Below are positions 41,828 to 50,686 of a stretch of DNA of 64,000 nt, piece by piece. Position numbers and translations under genes: made by a program. Numbering within the stretch: the first letter of the stretch is position 1; every line of letters starts with the position of its first letter. The stretch covers positions 124,001-188,000 of the forward strand of contig NZ_FNYL01000011.1 in NCBI RefSeq assembly GCF_900109045.1, in the 5' to 3' direction. Below the pieces are notes generated by a model. That model saw only the letters and a program-made list of their open reading frames with translations. It was not told the DNA's origin and did no database searches. This DNA comes from Dyadobacter sp. SG02 (lineage in GTDB: Bacteria; Bacteroidota; Bacteroidia; Cytophagales; Spirosomataceae).

Positions 41828-42574
41828 ATGATAAAAGCGCTGATCATCGACGACGAGCCAAGGGCCCGCAATGTTTTGCACCAACTTATCATCACTTACG
41901 TACCCGACATCTCGGAGGTACGGACGGCCGCATCCGTGGAAGAGGCTCAGGGTGTGCTGGAATTCTACCATCCCGACCTCGTGTTTCTCGACATAGAAAT
42001 GCCACACCAGAACGGGTTCGATTTTTTACAGCTTCCCAATATTCCCGACTTCGATGTGATTTTCATCACGGCACACAACAGCTACGCCATCCAGGCGATC
42101 CGGTTCAGTGCGCTGGATTACCTGCTGAAACCCATTGATCCTATTGATTTGCAGGAAGCCGTGAAGCGGCATTACACGAAAAGTGAAAGCTTCCGGCAAC
42201 GCAAAATGCTCTTCGATAATCTCGCGGCCAATATCGACAAACGGGATATCAAGGATTTCCGGCTGGCCGTACCTTCGAGCGAGGGCGTTTTCTTTTTTAT
42301 GGTGCATGAAATCCTCCGCCTCGAAGCCGACCGCAACTACACGATCATGCACCTGATCAACAAACGGCCTTTCGTGGCGAGCAAAACGCTGAAACATTTC
42401 GAGGATATGCTGGCCAAGTTCCGGTTCGTGCGGACGCATAAGTCACATCTGGTCAACCTCGACCATATTATCCGGATCAGCAACAACAACGAATTCATCA
42501 TCCTCTCCGACGGCTCGCGCATCGAGGTCTCACGCCGGAAAAAAGACGAAGTCCAGCGGCAACTGAATATCTGA
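41828..42574 (+). CDS. LytTR-family response regulator
   Basis: A 248-residue two-component regulator starting MIKALIIDDEPRARN; an earlier in-frame ATG at 41789 is less likely. The receiver domain has phosphoacceptor D55 in LVFLDIEMPH, with FITAH and LLKPI. The DNA-binding LytTR domain covers the C-terminal 100 residues (ILRLEADRNYTIMHL, FVRTHKSHLVNLDHI). In this phylum the partner is usually a 7TM/5TM-type histidine kinase next door; none is present, so it is an orphan here. It lies between cydB and the fucose-type cluster. Confidence 0.93.
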   Translation: MIKALIIDDEPRARNVLHQLIITYVPDISEVRTAASVEEAQGVLEFYHPDLVFLDIEMPHQNGFDFLQLPNIPDFDVIFITAHNSYAIQAIRFSALDYLLKPIDPIDLQEAVKRHYTKSESFRQRKMLFDNLAANIDKRDIKDFRLAVPSSEGVFFFMVHEILRLEADRNYTIMHLINKRPFVASKTLKHFEDMLAKFRFVRTHKSHLVNLDHIIRISNNNEFIILSDGSRIEVSRRKKDEVQRQLNI

Positions 42575-42707
42575 CAACCAGCCTTTGCAAAACAATGTAT
42601 CGGAATGTTTATGGGGCGAAGCAGCATTTCCCCGTAAAAAAATATAATTCCTTTGCATTGTTTTGTTTTACTTTACAGCCGTTCCTGATTTATAATACTT
42701 AACCTTT

Positions 42708-43961
42708 ATGACCGATCGTAAGACGCGGCTGGCTGTCATCCTCATCACGTCACTGTTTTTTCTCTGGGGCTTTGCCCTCAATCTCAACCCGATCCTGATC
42801 CCGCATTTAAAGAAAGCCTGTCAGCTCAGCGACTTTCAATCGGCGCTGATCGACTCCGCTTCCTACATCGCTTACTTCCTCATCGCATTGCCCGCCGGGC
42901 TTTTCATGAAAAAGTATGGGTACAAGGCCGGTATCGCCTTTGGATTACTGCTTTTTGCCGCTGGCTCATTCTTATTTTACCCCGCAGCCGAAATGCGGCA
43001 TTTCGGATTCTTCCTGTTCGCATTGTTTGTGATCGCCAGCGGATTGACGATGCTCGAAACCGCGGCTAACCCGTACATTACCGTGTTGGGCGATGCCGAT
43101 TCCGCAACGCAACGGCTCAATTTTGCGCAGTCATTCAATGGCCTCGCGGCATTTCTGGCGCCATTAATGGGTGGAAAATTCATTCTTTCGGGCAAAACGC
43201 TCAGCGAGGCCGAGCATCAGGCCATGTCGCCCGACCAGCTAAATGCCTACCTGAACGAAGAAGCATCGTCCGTGCAAATTCCATTTATACTGATCGGTCT
43301 GGTCGTATTGCTCGTCGCGGTGATGATCTGGCGGACTGCGTTACCTGAAATCAAGGAGGAACAAGAAGTGGAACAAAAGCCGGCCGGCTCGATCTGGGGC
43401 GAAAAAAACCTGATTCTCGGTACCACGGCGCAATTCTTTTATGTAGGCGCGCAGGTGTGCATTAGCAGCTTTTTCATCCGTTTCGCTGATCATGTGGCTG
43501 GTATCGATGAAAAAACGGCGGCATATCTGCTTTCCGGCGCATTGCTGGCATTCATGATCGGCCGGTTTATAGGTACCTATCTGATGCGTTTCGTGGCGCC
43601 GCCGCGTTTGCTGGCTATTTACAGCGTCGCCAATATCGTTCTGCTCATTATCGCGGTACTTACCGACGGCATGTTCTCGGTTTACGCGCTGGTGGGTGTC
43701 GAATTCTTCATGTCGATCATGTTCCCGACAATTTTCGCACTGAGTATCCGCGGCCTGGGTGAGAAAACTAAAATCGGTTCGTCGCTTGTCATTATGTCCA
43801 TCGTCGGCGGCGCTTTTTTCCCGGTGATTATGGGGCAAGTATCGGATATTTCGTCCATTCAAACGGCTTATATAGTCCCTGCGGTGTGTTTCCTCGTAGT
43901 ACTATACTTCGCAATCCGTAACAGTTCGGTGAAGAGCGTGACGCTAGGCACTTCTCATTAA
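42708..43961 (+). CDS. fucP: FucP-like sugar:proton symporter (MFS)
   Basis: A 417-residue major facilitator superfamily transporter with about 12 membrane segments, of the FucP (L-fucose) / sugar MFS group. Group hallmarks include FFLWGFALNLNPILIPHLKK, SASYIAYFLIALPAGLFMKK, LETAANPYITVLG, RLNFAQSFNGLAAFLAPLMG and FPTIFALSIRGLG. It should bring L-fucose or a related sugar across the inner membrane. Two oxidoreductase genes follow on the same strand (41 and then 7 bases apart). Confidence 0.9.
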   Translation: MTDRKTRLAVILITSLFFLWGFALNLNPILIPHLKKACQLSDFQSALIDSASYIAYFLIALPAGLFMKKYGYKAGIAFGLLLFAAGSFLFYPAAEMRHFGFFLFALFVIASGLTMLETAANPYITVLGDADSATQRLNFAQSFNGLAAFLAPLMGGKFILSGKTLSEAEHQAMSPDQLNAYLNEEASSVQIPFILIGLVVLLVAVMIWRTALPEIKEEQEVEQKPAGSIWGEKNLILGTTAQFFYVGAQVCISSFFIRFADHVAGIDEKTAAYLLSGALLAFMIGRFIGTYLMRFVAPPRLLAIYSVANIVLLIIAVLTDGMFSVYALVGVEFFMSIMFPTIFALSIRGLGEKTKIGSSLVIMSIVGGAFFPVIMGQVSDISSIQTAYIVPAVCFLVVLYFAIRNSSVKSVTLGTSH

Positions 43962-44001
43962 TAGTTAAGCAATTCATTTATAAGTTTTTATATTAATACT
44001 A

Positions 44002-44790
44002 ATGGATTTAAAACTTCAAAATAAAGTGGTCATCGTGACCGGCGGGGCCAAAGGCATTGGCGAGGGCATCGTGCAGGTGCTGGCATCCGAAGGCGCGATC
44101 CCGGTGATCGTCGGCAGAAATGCGGAAGACAACCAGAAAGTAGTAGACGCGCTGACGGCGCAGGGCAAAGAGGCTTTTCAGGTAGCTGCCGAGCTTACGC
44201 AGCCGGAAGCATCGGAAAAAGCGGTGAAAGCGGTTCTGGAAAAATATGGCCGGATCGACGGTCTGGTCAATAATGCAGGTGTTAATGATGGTGTGGGGCT
44301 TGAAAACGGCAGTTATGAAGGTTTTATCGCTTCTTTGCACAAGAACGTCGTGCATTACTATCTGATGGCGCATTATGCATTGCCGGCTTTGAAGGCTTCC
44401 AAGGGTTCTATCGTCAATATAAGTTCCAAAACTGCGGATACAGGTCAGGGCGGAACGTCGGCATATGCCGCGTCCAACGGCGGTCGCAATGCGCTGACGC
44501 GCGAATGGGCGGTGGAATTGCTGAAATACGGAATCCGCGTGAACTCGGTGATCGTAGCCGAATGCTGGACGCCGCTGTACGAAAAATGGATCGAAACGTT
44601 GCCTAATCCGCAGGAGAAACTAGCGGCCATCACGGCGAATATCCCATTGGAAAACCGCATGACAACTGCCGAGGAAATCGCGAATATGACCGTTTTCCTG
44701 CTTTCGGAAACATCCAGCCACACTACCGGACAGCTCATTTACGTCGACGGCGGCTACGTCCACCTCGACCGCGCGCTAGCCAATTCCTAA
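44002..44790 (+). CDS. SDR-family oxidoreductase, probable L-fucose dehydrogenase
   Basis: A 262-residue short-chain dehydrogenase with TGGAKGIG (13-20), NNAG (90-93) and the catalytic Ser in IVNISSKTAD. The active-site motif reads Y155-A-A-S-N159, so the usual Lys of YxxxK is Asn. The block REWAVELLKYGIRVNSVIVA and the C-terminal GQLIYVDGGYVHLDRA match fucose-dehydrogenase-like SDRs of this phylum, as far as I can recall. Together with the upstream transporter it would oxidise L-fucose to fuconolactone. The Lys-to-Asn change leaves some doubt about mechanism. Confidence 0.78.
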   Translation: MDLKLQNKVVIVTGGAKGIGEGIVQVLASEGAIPVIVGRNAEDNQKVVDALTAQGKEAFQVAAELTQPEASEKAVKAVLEKYGRIDGLVNNAGVNDGVGLENGSYEGFIASLHKNVVHYYLMAHYALPALKASKGSIVNISSKTADTGQGGTSAYAASNGGRNALTREWAVELLKYGIRVNSVIVAECWTPLYEKWIETLPNPQEKLAAITANIPLENRMTTAEEIANMTVFLLSETSSHTTGQLIYVDGGYVHLDRALANS

Positions 44791-44797
44791 TCTATCC

Positions 44798-45811
44798 ATG
44801 GAAATACTCGTCTGTACCACACCCGGCTCGTTTTCTTACGAAGAGGCAGAGGCTCCCGTAGCGGCGCCCGGGCATAGCATATTGAAAATCAAAAGAATAG
44901 GCATTTGCGGAACCGACTTGCACGCCTACGAGGGAACGCAGCCTTTCTTTAACTATCCGAGAATCCTCGGCCACGAACTGGCCGGCGAAATCGTCGAAAC
45001 GGACGCGCCCGGTTTTGTCAAAGGCGAGGCCGTCACATTTGTCCCTTATTTCAACTGCGGCAAATGCGTGGCCTGCCGCAATGGCAAGCCCAATTGCTGC
45101 ACCAGCCTGAAAGTCTCCGGCGTGCATATCGACGGCGGGATGGCGGAGTACCTCTCCGTCCCCTCCTACTCGCTCGTGCACGGCGACGGCCTGAGCTTCG
45201 ACGAACTCGCGCTCGTGGAGCCGCTCGCGATAGGCGCGCATGGCGTACGACGCGCGGACGTGCGTAAGGACGAATTCGTGCTCGTCGTCGGTGCGGGGCC
45301 TATCGGACTGGGTACCATGGAATTTGCACGCATTGCCGGCGGAAAGGTGATCGCATTGGATATCAACGACCAGCGCCTGGCATTCTGCCGCGAGCGCATC
45401 GGCGTGGAGCATACCGTGAACGGGCTGACCGAAAACGTGGCCGAACGCCTCACCGAGATCACAAATGGCGATATGCCGACCGTAGTGATCGACGCGACCG
45501 GCAATTTACGCGCCATTAACACCGCATTCGCTTACCTGGCCCACGGCGGCAAATATGTACTCGTCGGCCTTCAAAAGGGCGAAATCGCATTCAGCCATCC
45601 CGAATTCCACAAGCGCGAGGCGACATTAATGAGCAGCCGAAACGCCACCCGCGCCGATTTCGAGCACGTGATCCACAGCATGAAAAATGGGTTGGTAGAT
45701 CCGAAAACATACATTACCCACCGCGTGGCATTTAGCCAGGTGAAGAATGAGTTCGAAAGCTGGCTCGACCCGGCTAACGGGGTGATTAAGGCGATGGTGG
45801 AGCTGGATTAG
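44798..45811 (+). CDS. Zinc-dependent alcohol dehydrogenase family protein, sugar catabolism
   Basis: A 337-residue medium-chain dehydrogenase. Catalytic zinc ligands are C37 and H59-E60 (ILGHELAGEIV). Structural zinc Cys residues are C87, C90, C93 and C101. The NAD-binding VVGAGPIGLG follows. It begins 7 bases after the SDR gene, so both are probably expressed with the transporter. By analogy with L-galactonate/L-fuconate routes it may oxidise a downstream sugar acid. Lactonase and dehydratase genes of a complete pathway are absent from the window. Confidence 0.85.
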   Translation: MEILVCTTPGSFSYEEAEAPVAAPGHSILKIKRIGICGTDLHAYEGTQPFFNYPRILGHELAGEIVETDAPGFVKGEAVTFVPYFNCGKCVACRNGKPNCCTSLKVSGVHIDGGMAEYLSVPSYSLVHGDGLSFDELALVEPLAIGAHGVRRADVRKDEFVLVVGAGPIGLGTMEFARIAGGKVIALDINDQRLAFCRERIGVEHTVNGLTENVAERLTEITNGDMPTVVIDATGNLRAINTAFAYLAHGGKYVLVGLQKGEIAFSHPEFHKREATLMSSRNATRADFEHVIHSMKNGLVDPKTYITHRVAFSQVKNEFESWLDPANGVIKAMVELD

Positions 45812-45842
45812 TCAGGTGTGCAGTCCTCGATGATCAATCGTC

Positions 45843-46961
45843 TCAATTCGTCTTCTTGTAATTCAAAATCGCCCAACCATTCAGTACCGCAGCCATTAGC
45901 GATACTATTCCTACATGAGGGAGAACGTCGGCGAAGCTGCTGCCTTTGAGCATGACCATTCGCATGACCTCGATCATGTAACGCACCGGGTTGACGCGCG
46001 TGATCATTTTTGCCCAGTCGGGCATGCTGTCGATCGATGTAAACAGACCGCCCAGCAGTATGAACAACATCATGAAAAAGAACATGATAAACATGGCCTG
46101 CTGCTGGGTGTCACAAAACGTCGATACCAGCAAGCCAAAGCCCAAAACGGCCAGCAAATACACCGAAATGAATGCATAGAGCGTCAGCAAACTTCCTACC
46201 GGCACGATTCCGTATACAAACCGCGCTACCAGCAGGCCTATTGTGAAAACGATATTGGCCAAAACCCAGAACGGGATCAGTTTACCCAAAATAAAAATGT
46301 GTTTCTTGATAGGCGTCACGTTGATCTGCTCGATCGTTCCTATCTCCTTTTCCCGCACAATATTTAACGCGGATAAGAACCCACCGACCATCGTAACGAG
46401 GATCGCAAGAATGCCCGGAACGATAAATACCTTGTAATTCAAAACCGGGTTGAACCAGTTGGAACCCACGACGTCGATCACCGGAAACTGGCTGAACCGC
46501 GGTGGCGTGACGAGTTGCATACGGATATCCGCATTGAAATCCCCGATAATGCTCCCGAGATAGGAACCTCCCAGGCTCGCTTTTGTGCCGTTGATCGCAT
46601 TCACCGCTATGAAGAGCTTTTCCTCGTCTTCGCGGATCAGTCTTTTTTCAAAATCGTGGGGAATTTCCAGTATCAGATCCGCCTTATCGGACTCGATCAG
46701 GCCGAATGCTTCTTTAAATGATGCATTGTAGCCCGTGAGCCGGAAGTAACCGGACGCCACGATTTTGGAAATCAGTTTTCGGGAATACGGCGATTTGTCG
46801 TGATCGACTACCGATAAATTGATATTCCTCACCTCGTAATCCGCAGCGAGCGGCATGAGTATCAGCTGCACCATCGGCATGAAAAAAATCATCGCCACAA
46901 TGGCCTTATCCCTGAAAATCTGCCGGAATTCTTTGCGTAACAAAAATCGTAATGTCCTCAT
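45843..46961 (-). CDS. ABC-2 type transporter permease (YbhR-like)
   Basis: A 372-residue membrane protein of the ABC-2 family. One N-terminal helix (IVAMIFFMPMVQLILMPLAA) is followed by a large extracytoplasmic domain (about 45-180) and five C-terminal helices. The conserved block VREKEIGTIEQINVTPI precedes helix 3. Its start overlaps the stop of the previous permease as ATGA. The two permeases should form the heterodimeric channel of a drug or lipid efflux pump. Last gene of the operon. Confidence 0.92.
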   Translation of the reverse strand: MRTLRFLLRKEFRQIFRDKAIVAMIFFMPMVQLILMPLAADYEVRNINLSVVDHDKSPYSRKLISKIVASGYFRLTGYNASFKEAFGLIESDKADLILEIPHDFEKRLIREDEEKLFIAVNAINGTKASLGGSYLGSIIGDFNADIRMQLVTPPRFSQFPVIDVVGSNWFNPVLNYKVFIVPGILAILVTMVGGFLSALNIVREKEIGTIEQINVTPIKKHIFILGKLIPFWVLANIVFTIGLLVARFVYGIVPVGSLLTLYAFISVYLLAVLGFGLLVSTFCDTQQQAMFIMFFFMMLFILLGGLFTSIDSMPDWAKMITRVNPVRYMIEVMRMVMLKGSSFADVLPHVGIVSLMAAVLNGWAILNYKKTN

Positions 46962-48064
46962 TGCAAACGGATTTTAAAGCTTTTCAAACTCACCAGCAGC
47001 AGAAACACGGTCATACCGAGCAGAATCAGCGTTTCTTTCCAAAGCGACGCAATCCCTAACCCCTTGATCATGATCGATTTGACGATAATGTAAAACCATT
47101 TGGAAGGAACGATGTTCGAAATGATCTGCAACGGCACGGGCATATTCTCGATCGGGAACAGGAAGCCGCTGAACATCATCGTCGGCAGCAGCATACCCAT
47201 CAGCGAAATGAGCATCGCGATCTGCTGCGTATCGGTTTTAATGGAGATAAAAATACCCAGCGCCAGACAGGTGATGATAAACAAGGTACTCTCCGCGAAC
47301 AGCAGCGCTACGCTCCCTTTCACAGGCAAATCCAGCACAAAAACGCTCAGCAGCAAGATCGCAACCACATTCACCAGCGATAATGCGAGGTAGGGAAATG
47401 CCTTGGCAAAAATCACCAGCACGGGTTTAAATGGCGATACGAGCAAGATTTCCATGGTACCGGTTTCCTTCTCACGCACAATGGAAATAGCGGTCATCAT
47501 CACCGAAACCAGCAGCAGCACCAACGCCATCACGCCCGGCACGAAACCGTGCGCGCCTTTCAGTTGCGGGTTGTAGAGCATGCGTACCTCGGGTGTGATG
47601 CGGTAAGGTATTTCCAGGTTTTGGTTGATCTGGTTCTGGTAATCCATGACGATGGACGACAAGTAATTAGTGATCATATTCGCCGTATTCACGTCGCTGG
47701 CGTCGGTAATGATCTGGATTTGCGCTTTATTATGGTGTAGCAAATCCCCATTAAAATTGGCAGGAAACACCACCACCGCCTTGATTTTACCCTTCTGAAA
47801 CGTGCCCAATATCTCCTTATGGGTAAATGCGGCCTGCCGTATATTGAAATACCTGCTCGAACCGATCTTCGTCAACAGCTCCTGAGAGGCATTGTCTTTG
47901 GCATAGTCCACCACTAGTATTTCGGAATCTTTCACCTCGTTGGTCAATGCAAAACCGAAGATCAATATCTGCGCGATGGGCATTCCAAAGAGGATCAGTA
48001 GTGTGCGACGGTCTCGCAGCACGTGGTAAAATTCCTTTCTGACAAATGCGAGAAATTGTTTCAT
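46958..48064 (-). CDS. ABC-2 type transporter permease (YbhS-like)
   Basis: A 368-residue permease starting MKQFLAFVRKEFYHVLRD; an in-frame extension to 48205 would overlap the ATPase gene and carries no family sequence. It has the same layout as its neighbour: an N-terminal helix, a large external domain, and helices after VREKETGTMEILLVSPF. It starts two bases after the upstream ATPase gene ends. Sequence and layout match YbhS/YbhR pairs. Confidence 0.92.
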   Translation of the reverse strand: MKQFLAFVRKEFYHVLRDRRTLLILFGMPIAQILIFGFALTNEVKDSEILVVDYAKDNASQELLTKIGSSRYFNIRQAAFTHKEILGTFQKGKIKAVVVFPANFNGDLLHHNKAQIQIITDASDVNTANMITNYLSSIVMDYQNQINQNLEIPYRITPEVRMLYNPQLKGAHGFVPGVMALVLLLVSVMMTAISIVREKETGTMEILLVSPFKPVLVIFAKAFPYLALSLVNVVAILLLSVFVLDLPVKGSVALLFAESTLFIITCLALGIFISIKTDTQQIAMLISLMGMLLPTMMFSGFLFPIENMPVPLQIISNIVPSKWFYIIVKSIMIKGLGIASLWKETLILLGMTVFLLLVSLKSFKIRLQ

Positions 48065-48066
48065 AG

Positions 48067-48813
48067 CTAGTCCCCTCTTTTGGCGCCGCGCGCGAGTTGG
48101 TAAAACACTTCGTCCATCGACCGCGCGTGAAAGCTGTTTTTCAGGTTCGTCGGCGTGTCGAGCACCTCCATTTTGCCATCCACCATAATGGATATACGGT
48201 TGCAATACTCGGCCTCGTCCATGTAATGCGTGGTCACGAACACGGTAATGCCGCTGTCGGCCGCTTCGTAGATCATGTCCCAGAACTGCCGCCGCGTCAC
48301 CGGGTCAACGCCACCCGTAGGCTCGTCAAGGAACACGATTTTAGGCTCGTGCAGCACCGCCACCGAGAAGGAGAGCTTCTGTTTCCAGCCCAGCGGCAGG
48401 GAAGCCACCAGCTTGTTTGCCTCGGTTTTCAAACCCAACCTTTGAAGCAATTCCTCCGTTTTGGATTTAATGCGCTCGTCGGAAAGACCGTAAATGCCTC
48501 CGAAGAACTCGATATTTTCCCTCACCGTGAGGTTCTCATAAAGCGAAAACTTCTGGCTCATGTAGCCGATGTTCTTCTTGATTTGTTCCGTTTGGGTGTA
48601 CACATCGTAACCCGCAATGGTCGCCTTGCCCGAACTGGGCGAAGAAAGGCCACAGAGCATGCGCATGGCGGTGGTTTTGCCGGCGCCGTTGGCACCCAGG
48701 AAGCCGAAAATCTCCCCTTTGTGTACGTCAAACGTAATTTCGTTGGTCGCTATAAAGTCTCCGAAGCGCTTCGTAAGCTTCTCGCAGACTATCACTTTAT
48801 CGTCCTGCATCAT
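48067..48813 (-). CDS. ABC transporter ATP-binding protein (YbhF C-terminal-half-like)
   Basis: A 248-residue ATPase with Walker A GANGAGKTT and Walker B IVFLDEPTGGVDP. The signature motif reads LPLGWKQKLS instead of LSGGQ, a change also known in the second half of E. coli YbhF. This indicates that the fused YbhF is encoded here as two genes, with this as the non-canonical half. It lies 15 bases after the other ATPase gene. The pair probably forms an asymmetric ATPase heterodimer. Confidence 0.92.
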   Translation of the reverse strand: MMQDDKVIVCEKLTKRFGDFIATNEITFDVHKGEIFGFLGANGAGKTTAMRMLCGLSSPSSGKATIAGYDVYTQTEQIKKNIGYMSQKFSLYENLTVRENIEFFGGIYGLSDERIKSKTEELLQRLGLKTEANKLVASLPLGWKQKLSFSVAVLHEPKIVFLDEPTGGVDPVTRRQFWDMIYEAADSGITVFVTTHYMDEAEYCNRISIMVDGKMEVLDTPTNLKNSFHARSMDEVFYQLARGAKRGD

Positions 48814-48828
48814 GGCTGTGACGTTTTT

Positions 48829-49734
48829 TTAATGTAGTAATTTGATAAATGAATCCTCGATCGTCACCTCGGCGTCCTTCACCTCCACGTCCGTGAGCCC
48901 ATGCTCCCGCAGGTACGCCTGCAATGCGTGCGTATCCGCGTCGCGGAACGTAGCGTGCGCGTATTCGCCGAATGCGTAGCTGTTCAGAATGTCGGGATGG
49001 CCTTCCAGCACTTTCAGCAGCCGGTACATTTCGTTGGCTTTAATGGCCAGCAACCGGTCGGGATAGGCGTTTATAATATTCTGCGGGGTGTCGATCGATA
49101 GTATTTTGCCGCCCTGGATCAATGCGATGCGGTCGCAAAGCGAAGCTTCGTCCATGTAAGGCGTCGAAACGAGTATGGTAATGTTTTGTTCTTTCAACCT
49201 TGCGAGCATTTCCCAAAATTCCTTCCGCGAGACGGGGTCCACGCCGGTAGTCGGTTCGTCGAGAAACAATGTGGTCGGTTTGTGGATCAATGCGCAGCAC
49301 AATGCAAGTTTCTGCTTCATTCCGCCGGAGAGCTTGCCCGCCCGCCGGTTTTTGAACGGCTCGATCTGCACGTAAATGTCTTTGATCAAATGGTAGTTTT
49401 CCTCGATCGTCGTACCGAAAACGGTGGCAAAAAAGTGCAGGTTCTCTTCAATGGTAAGGTCCTGGTAGAGCGAAAACTTGCCGGGCATATACCCTACCGA
49501 GCTCCGTATCTGCCTGAAATCCTTCACGATATCATGCCCGTCGACGCTTGCTGAGCCGCCATCCGGCAGGAGCAGCGTAGTCAGCATGCGGAAAATGCTG
49601 GTCTTGCCCGCACCATCCGGACCTATCAACCCGAAAAGCTCGCCCCGGCTGACGGAAAACGACACATCGTCTACCGCCACAGTCTTTTCTTTTCCGTAGG
49701 TTTTAACCAGGTTTTTGACAACAACGGCTTCCAT
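48829..49734 (-). CDS. ABC transporter ATP-binding protein (YbhF N-terminal-half-like)
   Basis: A 301-residue ATPase with Walker A GPDGAGKTS, a normal signature KLSGGMKQKLAL and Walker B TLFLDEPTTGVDP. A C-terminal domain of about 80 residues (YRLLKVLEGHPDILNSYAFG onward) is of the type found in this group. Its start overlaps the stop of the membrane-fusion gene (TAATG), so translation is probably coupled. Confidence 0.93.
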   Translation of the reverse strand: MEAVVVKNLVKTYGKEKTVAVDDVSFSVSRGELFGLIGPDGAGKTSIFRMLTTLLLPDGGSASVDGHDIVKDFRQIRSSVGYMPGKFSLYQDLTIEENLHFFATVFGTTIEENYHLIKDIYVQIEPFKNRRAGKLSGGMKQKLALCCALIHKPTTLFLDEPTTGVDPVSRKEFWEMLARLKEQNITILVSTPYMDEASLCDRIALIQGGKILSIDTPQNIINAYPDRLLAIKANEMYRLLKVLEGHPDILNSYAFGEYAHATFRDADTHALQAYLREHGLTDVEVKDAEVTIEDSFIKLLH

Positions 49735-50669
49735 TATTTCAATGCTACTTCTCCGTACATCCCTATTTTCAGGTACCCGTCATTCTTCACCCTGATCTTC
49801 ACAGCGTAAACAAGGTTGGCGCGTTCGTCCTTCGTCTGGATGGTTTTCGGGGTAAACTCCGCCTTGTTGCTGATCCACTCGATCGTGCCCGGCAACTGGC
49901 GATATTGGCCGTCGGCGCTGTCTACGAGCACCTTTACCTGCTGGTTCAGTTTAATGCCCGTCAACTGATCGCCGGTTACGTAGGCGCGCAAGATGATCGT
50001 TGAGAGGTCAGCGATTTTGTACAACGGCTTTCCGGCCGCTGCCATCTCGTTCGCTTCCGCATATTTGGTCAGCACGGTACCATTCACTTCGTTGACGATT
50101 TTCGACTTGGCGAGCTGATCATCAATCTGCTCAATCTGCGCAACTAACGGCAGCACATCTGCCCGCAAGCCGGAGGTTTGCGTTTTCAAAACCGAGGTTT
50201 GCGCCGCATCCTGTTTACGGATCACATCCAGCTGCTTTTGCATTTCTTCCACCTGCGCATTGATGTCGTCGAGCTGCTTGGGCGTCGCCGCGTCGGCTTT
50301 CAGCAGGTTTTGAACGCGTTTCTGCTCGTGGAGCAGGTTATCGAGGCGAACTTGCGAAACAGCGATCTGTTGTTTGTAGACATTTGTCTGTGCTACGATG
50401 TCCGGTACCCGGCTGCCGGTAGCCCTGATCTGCGCTTCGAGCTGCTTTTTGCGCAGTGACAATTGCAGGCTATCGATGTAACCCACCGTCTGCTCCGCTT
50501 TCAGCTGCTGGCCTTCTTCCAGGTTCAGCTCCATAATACGGCCGGTCGCCTCTGCGGATACAATCGTTTCCACGGCTTCAAAAGTACCGGAAGCGTCGTA
50601 AGGGTTCTCTTTTCCGTTGCAAGCCGCCATCGCCGCGGCCAGTATGATCAAGTAAGAATATGTTTTCAT
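49734..50669 (-). CDS. HlyD-family membrane fusion protein (YbhG-like)
   Basis: A 311-residue periplasmic adaptor with a lipoprotein-like signal (AAAMAACNGK). Two lipoyl half-motifs (VSAEATGRIMELNLEEGQQL and VNGTVLTKYAEANEMAAAGK) flank a long coiled-coil hairpin (about 70-190), followed by a beta-barrel domain. It links the ABC permeases to the TolC channel. It begins 17 bases after the tolC-like gene ends. Confidence 0.92.
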   Translation of the reverse strand: MKTYSYLIILAAAMAACNGKENPYDASGTFEAVETIVSAEATGRIMELNLEEGQQLKAEQTVGYIDSLQLSLRKKQLEAQIRATGSRVPDIVAQTNVYKQQIAVSQVRLDNLLHEQKRVQNLLKADAATPKQLDDINAQVEEMQKQLDVIRKQDAAQTSVLKTQTSGLRADVLPLVAQIEQIDDQLAKSKIVNEVNGTVLTKYAEANEMAAAGKPLYKIADLSTIILRAYVTGDQLTGIKLNQQVKVLVDSADGQYRQLPGTIEWISNKAEFTPKTIQTKDERANLVYAVKIRVKNDGYLKIGMYGEVALK

Positions 50670-50686
50670 GTCTTGTAATTATTTGC

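Noticed and set aside
48829-49734. The two adjacent ATPase genes as a frameshifted single gene
   Set aside because: Each has its own start, complete Walker motifs and clean ends, with a 15-base gap; split YbhF halves are a plausible natural state.
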